Of a stretch of DNA of 64,000 nt, positions 60,579 to 64,000 are shown piece by piece; the first letter of the stretch is position 1; each line of letters opens with the position of its first letter. A model generated the notes under the pieces. It was not told the DNA's origin. It did not search any database and saw only the letters and a list, made by a program, of their open reading frames with translations. The position numbers were made by a program, and so were the translations under genes. The stretch is from NCBI GenBank assembly GCA_035948135.1, contig DASZJL010000025.1, positions 3,243 through 67,242 on the forward strand, given 5' to 3'. This stretch comes from CADDZP01 sp035948135 (lineage in GTDB: Bacteria; Actinomycetota; Acidimicrobiia; Acidimicrobiales; AC-14).

Positions 60579-61550
60579 ATGACGAGCGACCAGCCCATAG
60601 TCCTGGCCGCCTGCTTCAATCAGCGGTACGTGCCGCAAGCGGCGACCATGCTTCGGTCGTTCGCAGAATCGGTGTCGACGCCCGCCCGGTGGTACCTCGT
60701 GGCAGACGACTCCGTGACCGACGACGAACACGCGCGACTCGTGGAGTTCGCCCGTTCGTGCGGCCTGAAGGCCGACGCGGCTCGTATCTCCGACGACCTG
60801 GTCGCCGGCTTCGACGACTGCGGCTACCTCCCGCGCATCGCCTGGTACCGGGCCGTGCTGGCGGAGGCGTTTCCCGGCGAAGATCGGCTGATCTATCTCG
60901 ACAGCGACCTGCTCGTCCTGCACGACATCCGCCCGCTGTGGGACGCTCAGCTGCGTCCCGGCGACTACTTCGGCGCCGTCGGCCAGCCGTCCTACGGCGA
61001 CGCCGCCATCCTCGCCGCCGGCGTCGGCCTCTCGCCCGACACGCCGTACTTCAACTCCGGCGTGATGCTGATGGACCTGGCGCTGATGCGCGACGAGGGG
61101 TTCGCCCGCCGCACCCGCGAGTTCGCCGTCAGCGACGACCGGCCCGAGCTTCCCACCGCCGACCAGTGCGCCATGAACGCCCTGTTCTTCGACCGCTGGA
61201 CGCCGGTCGATCCCACGTGGAACTGCATGAGCTCGATCATGTTGCCGTTCCTCTTCGGCGCCTCCTGGGGCGACGACCGCTTCCACGACCCGGTCGTTCT
61301 CGAGCGCGCCGCCCGGGCCCCCGGCGTGGTCCACTTCGAGGGGCCCGGCGTGCTCAAGCCGTGGAACGCGCGCTGCTTCAACCCCTTCGCCGACCTGTAC
61401 CGCACCTATCGGGCGACGACACCGTGGCCCCTCTCCGAGCTGGAGGGCCGGCGCCACGACGCCCTGTTCGCCCGCATCCCGCCGCGGCTCCAGGCCCGGC
61501 TCTGGCAGGTGCGGCGCTGGCAGACGGGGCTGTCACGCAGCACCCGCTGA
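60579..61550 (+). CDS. Family 8 glycosyltransferase
   Basis: This 323-residue retaining GT-A enzyme has VLAACFNQRYVPQAATMLRS at the start, then RIAWYRAVLAEAFPGEDRLI, the metal-binding YLDSDLLVLHDI, YFNSGVMLMDLALMRDEGF and the later HFEGPGVLKPW, the HxxGxxKPW motif of GT8 enzymes. It is probably a glucosyl- or galactosyltransferase of the glycan. It is a single gene; its stop TGA is directly adjacent to the stop of the convergent methyltransferase gene, with no base between. Confidence 0.88.
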   Translation: MTSDQPIVLAACFNQRYVPQAATMLRSFAESVSTPARWYLVADDSVTDDEHARLVEFARSCGLKADAARISDDLVAGFDDCGYLPRIAWYRAVLAEAFPGEDRLIYLDSDLLVLHDIRPLWDAQLRPGDYFGAVGQPSYGDAAILAAGVGLSPDTPYFNSGVMLMDLALMRDEGFARRTREFAVSDDRPELPTADQCAMNALFFDRWTPVDPTWNCMSSIMLPFLFGASWGDDRFHDPVVLERAARAPGVVHFEGPGVLKPWNARCFNPFADLYRTYRATTPWPLSELEGRRHDALFARIPPRLQARLWQVRRWQTGLSRSTR

Positions 61551-62312
61551 TCAGACTCGGGGTGGGACCTCGCTTTCCCAGGCCCCGTCCGCTTGCCAGC
61601 GTTGCGTGGTCGCCAAGATGCCGTCGAGGTCGGCTCGCTCCTGGCGCGCCCAGGCCGGTCGATGCACCGCCATGTTTGTGCCCGCCAGATGCACCACCGG
61701 GAGCTGTTCAGCGAGCTCCACGAGGAACTCGGGGACTCCGTTCCACTTGCTGAAAGCGCCCCAGTTCGCGTAGTCGTGCCACACCATGACGCCGTCGGGG
61801 CGGAGGAGCGGTAAGGCGACGCCCGTGTCGTGCTTCACCGACTCGTAGGCGTGGTCGGCATCGATGAAAATCAGGTCGTAGGCGCCCTGCTCGCCGGCGA
61901 ACATGGCGTCGTCGATGGCGCCGACGCGCCGCTCGATGCGGCGTGACACGTCTGCCCCTTTATACGCCTCACCGTGCTCAGGGATGATGTCGACCGTCAC
62001 GAGTCTGGAGTCGTCGGGCATGTGGCTGGCGATGGCCAGTGCGACGTGCCCCCGATAGCTGCCGAGCTCGAGGGCGGCCTGAGGCTCCAGGAGGCTGACG
62101 AGTTTCGACAGGTACACCACGTCGACGAGAGGCGACGCATACGGGCCCTTCGGCAACACCGACACAGTGACCTTCACGTCGTCCGCTTGGGGGAACCACG
62201 CGTTGAGCGCCAGGTCGGGGAGCCGCATCCGGCGACGCTTGACCAGGCTGCATAGGGCGGCTTCGTCCCACCCAACGAGACGTCTGGACGGGTTGAATCG
62301 ATCGAGAACCAA
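61551..62312 (-). CDS. Class I SAM-dependent methyltransferase
   Basis: In this protein of about 253 residues ALELGSYRGHVALAIASHM is motif I. RLVTVDIIPEHGEAYKGADV carries the acidic ligand, and YDLIFIDADHAYESVKHDTG and GVMVWHDYANWGAF match the family-24 type O-methyltransferases of glycan loci. The start is doubtful. TTG 62312 follows a TAACGT box by 8 nt and fits the end of the upstream gene. ATG 62372 would add 20 Arg/Pro/Gly-rich residues that overlap the FkbM gene by 49 bp and look like shadow translation. Confidence 0.78.
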   Translation of the reverse strand: MVLDRFNPSRRLVGWDEAALCSLVKRRRMRLPDLALNAWFPQADDVKVTVSVLPKGPYASPLVDVVYLSKLVSLLEPQAALELGSYRGHVALAIASHMPDDSRLVTVDIIPEHGEAYKGADVSRRIERRVGAIDDAMFAGEQGAYDLIFIDADHAYESVKHDTGVALPLLRPDGVMVWHDYANWGAFSKWNGVPEFLVELAEQLPVVHLAGTNMAVHRPAWARQERADLDGILATTQRWQADGAWESEVPPRV

Positions 62313-62323
62313 GGCAACCGACG

Positions 62324-63166
62324 TTAGGCGGGCGTGTCCGCGGCCGGGGCGGCCGCGCGGAGCCGGCGCCATTCGGTTGCGAGAGCGGCGTGGGCATCGA
62401 GCGCTGCCCGGTGCACACCGATGGTGTCCATGTGGTCGGCGATGAGCTCGTACCCGTGGCGGGTCAGCAGGGCACGAGCCTCAGCTTGTTCGGCGGGCGC
62501 CAAGTGCACGTGCTCGTACATGATCAAGCCCGGCTGCCACCGGGGCAGGTCGATGAGCTTGAGGACCTCGTAGTCGTAGCCCTCGGTGTCGGTCTGGACG
62601 ATGTCGATGCGTTGCACGCCGTGCTTCTTGCAGAGCGACTCGAAGGTGAGGCTGGGCACGGTCGTGCTCACCAGCCGCTGCTCGACGTCAGGCACCAGCT
62701 CAGTGTGCTTGAGCACGACGTCCTTACGCAGCGAACCCAATGCGTCGTAGCCGCCCCACACGGAGCCGTCGCTGGTCTCCGGCAGATGGTGGATCTCGAC
62801 GGTGCCGTCGGTGTCGGCGATGGCGGCGTTCTCGAGGACCAAGCGCGGGTTGCGGCCGTAGCTGGCGCGCAAGCGCTCGAACACGTAGGGCACGGGCTCC
62901 ACGAGGATCCCTCGCCACGGACGGCGCACCAGCTCGGCGCGCAGTGGGTCGACGATCGAGCCGTCGTGGGCGCCCACCTGGATGACAAATGCCTGGGGGT
63001 AGCTCTTGGCGAAGGCGAAGATGACCTGTCCGAGCTCGCCTTCGGGCGGCCGGCGCGGGAGGCGACGGCGCGCGGCGCGCAGGGCGTCGCCCAGACGCGT
63101 GCCGGCGGGGAACCGGACCGACGCCGAGCGCCCGAGACGTTCGACGAGATCGGCCAGCTTGGACAC
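62324..63166 (-). CDS. FkbM family methyltransferase
   Basis: This 280-residue protein has FVIQVGAHDGSIVDPLRAEL as the SAM loop and GILVEPVPYVFERLRASYG, the acidic-ligand block. RIDIVQTDTEGYDYEVLKLI is the FkbM second motif, with DTEGYD in place of DVEG as in one branch of the family. It is the fourth FkbM gene of the window. GTG 63166 has TAGCCT 8 nt upstream. A 36-bp gap separates it from the ABC ATPase gene upstream. Confidence 0.85.
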   Translation of the reverse strand: MSKLADLVERLGRSASVRFPAGTRLGDALRAARRRLPRRPPEGELGQVIFAFAKSYPQAFVIQVGAHDGSIVDPLRAELVRRPWRGILVEPVPYVFERLRASYGRNPRLVLENAAIADTDGTVEIHHLPETSDGSVWGGYDALGSLRKDVVLKHTELVPDVEQRLVSTTVPSLTFESLCKKHGVQRIDIVQTDTEGYDYEVLKLIDLPRWQPGLIMYEHVHLAPAEQAEARALLTRHGYELIADHMDTIGVHRAALDAHAALATEWRRLRAAAPAADTPA

Positions 63167-63174
63167 CGGCGGTG

Positions 63175-63180
63175 AGGCTA
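63175..63180 (-). promoter_or_regulatory. -10 box (TAGCCT) for the FkbM gene
   Basis: TAGCCT on the minus strand ends 8 nt before GTG 63166, in the 36-bp gap after the ABC gene. No -35 seen. Confidence 0.35.
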
Positions 63181-63202
63181 CCCGCAGCAGTTTCCCGGCC
63201 TC

Positions 63203-64000
63203 TTAGCCGCTGGGCGACGTCGCCACGCCGCCGGCGGCCCGCAGGAGGATGGTGCGGTCGGCGTACTCGACGACGATCGGGTCGTGGGTCACGACCATCA
63301 CTCCGACGTGCTGCTTGATCGTGACCAATGTGGCCATGAGCGAGCGCGAGGTGGCGCTGTCGAGGGCGGACGTGGGTTCGTCGAGCAGGAGCACGCCGGG
63401 GTGGCCGAACAAGGCGCGCGCCACGCCGAGGCGCTGGCGCTCACCGCCCGACATGTGGCTGCCCCTTTCGCCCAACAAGGTGTCGAGCCCGTTCGGCAGC
63501 CGCCGCGCCCAGTCGCCGAGGCGCGCGTCGTCGAGAACAGCCCAGATCTCCGACTCGACATCGCCTGACGCCGCGTTGCGCCCCAGGCTGATGTTGAACG
63601 TCACCGTGTCGTCCCACACGAACGTCTCTTGCGCCACGTACCCCACCGACCCACCGGAGAGGCGGACCGCTCCATGCTGGGGCGTGATGAGCCCGATGAG
63701 CACGTCGACGAGCGTCGTCTTGCCCGCGCCCGACTCACCTTGGATGGCAACCAGCTCGCCGGGCCCAAGGTCGAGGCTGACGTCGCGGAGGGCGTCGACC
63801 TCGCGCGTCGGGTAACGGAACCGCACGCCCGTGACGCTGAGGAGCGCACCCCCAGCCTGCACTTCGCGGGCGACGGCCTTCTCGTCGACTGGAACAGTCG
63901 GGCCCGCGGGCTCGTCGCTGAGCTCGTCGACCGCGGCCAGGTCGGGCGCCAGGTCGTCGACGGCCGTACCCGAGACCTTGATCAGCGTCACTGACGTCAG
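63203..64000 (-). CDS. ABC transporter ATPase domain, C-terminal part of a probable fused exporter, partial
   Basis: The last 265 residues of a longer protein are visible, and the frame stays open to the window edge. A typical exporter ATPase is complete: VRFRYPTREVDALRDVSLDL (A-loop Tyr), Walker A QGESGAGKTTLVDVLIGLI, Q-loop YVAQETFVWDDT, signature MSGGERQRLGVARAL, Walker B VLLLDEPTSALD and the H-loop MVVTHDP. The residues before it (acidic, Ala/Pro-rich linker) suggest that a membrane domain precedes it outside the window, as in MsbA-type half transporters. The substrate could be a lipid-linked oligosaccharide given the neighbours; unproven. Confidence 0.85.
   Translation of the reverse strand: MTSVTLIKVSGTAVDDLAPDLAAVDELSDEPAGPTVPVDEKAVAREVQAGGALLSVTGVRFRYPTREVDALRDVSLDLGPGELVAIQGESGAGKTTLVDVLIGLITPQHGAVRLSGGSVGYVAQETFVWDDTVTFNISLGRNAASGDVESEIWAVLDDARLGDWARRLPNGLDTLLGERGSHMSGGERQRLGVARALFGHPGVLLLDEPTSALDSATSRSLMATLVTIKQHVGVMVVTHDPIVVEYADRTILLRAAGGVATSPSG

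Noticed and set aside
62313..62372. N-terminal extension of the methyltransferase to ATG 62372
   Set aside because: The 20 added residues are Arg/Pro/Gly-rich and lie over the end of the FkbM gene, typical of shadow translation.

Overview
This is high-GC actinobacterial DNA. The best fit is a member of class Acidimicrobiia, inferred from gene content and style rather than from any search: a dnaK-grpE-dnaJ-hspR operon with a MerR-type HspR repressor and a HAIR-like site, many GTG starts, many 1-4 bp ATGA/GTGA/TGATG gene overlaps, and promoters of the form TANNNT placed 5-8 nt before the start codon, which implies leaderless mRNAs. No tRNA, rRNA, CRISPR array, phage or insertion sequence was seen. 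No stretch longer than about 300 bases lacks a gene.

Layout. 1-2518: the end of a membrane Fe-S oxidoreductase gene, a cyclic-nucleotide-binding protein, and an archaeal-type phosphoglycerate mutase. 2524-9896: the DnaK chaperone operon, closed by its own repressor gene and followed at 9 bp by a 1067-residue zinc-ribbon/adenylate-cyclase/AAA/TPR protein. 9945-14307: first block of glycan genes (FAD amine oxidase, two methyltransferases, a GT-C membrane glycosyltransferase). 14410-16890: clpB. 16970-22545: a six-gene minus-strand operon (methyltransferase, fatty acid desaturase, methyltransferase, GT2, FAD amine oxidase, methyltransferase), which looks like glycolipid or polyprenyl-linked glycan assembly. 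22599-32965: a purine block in the order purA, purD, purE, (small zinc-finger gene on the other strand), purB, purC, purS, purQ, (two unrelated genes), purL, followed by a TGATG-coupled membrane-anchored zinc-finger protein. 34213-63166: a large surface-polysaccharide region with many glycosyltransferases, a sulfotransferase, a Wzm/Wzt-type ABC exporter with a glycan-recognition domain, an epimerase, four FkbM methyltransferases, several other methyltransferases, a PHP phosphoesterase and an SGNH-like protein. The window ends inside an ABC transporter ATPase gene.

How it fits together. The polysaccharide genes are consistent with assembly of a heavily methylated, possibly sulfated glycan on a lipid carrier and its export through the ABC-2 transporter at 45129-47182. 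The C-terminal domain of the ATPase would recognise the finished chain. The housekeeping blocks (chaperones, purines) sit between the glycan operons.

Most unusual signal. Two diverged copies of a structured repeat (23880-24057 on + and 25783-25918 on -) each begin directly at the stop codon of the preceding gene on their own strand. They share sequence boxes, while their predicted stems differ in sequence yet stay paired, which suggests a conserved RNA structure. A hairpin pair at 35363-35401 may be related. I could not search databases, so novelty is untested.
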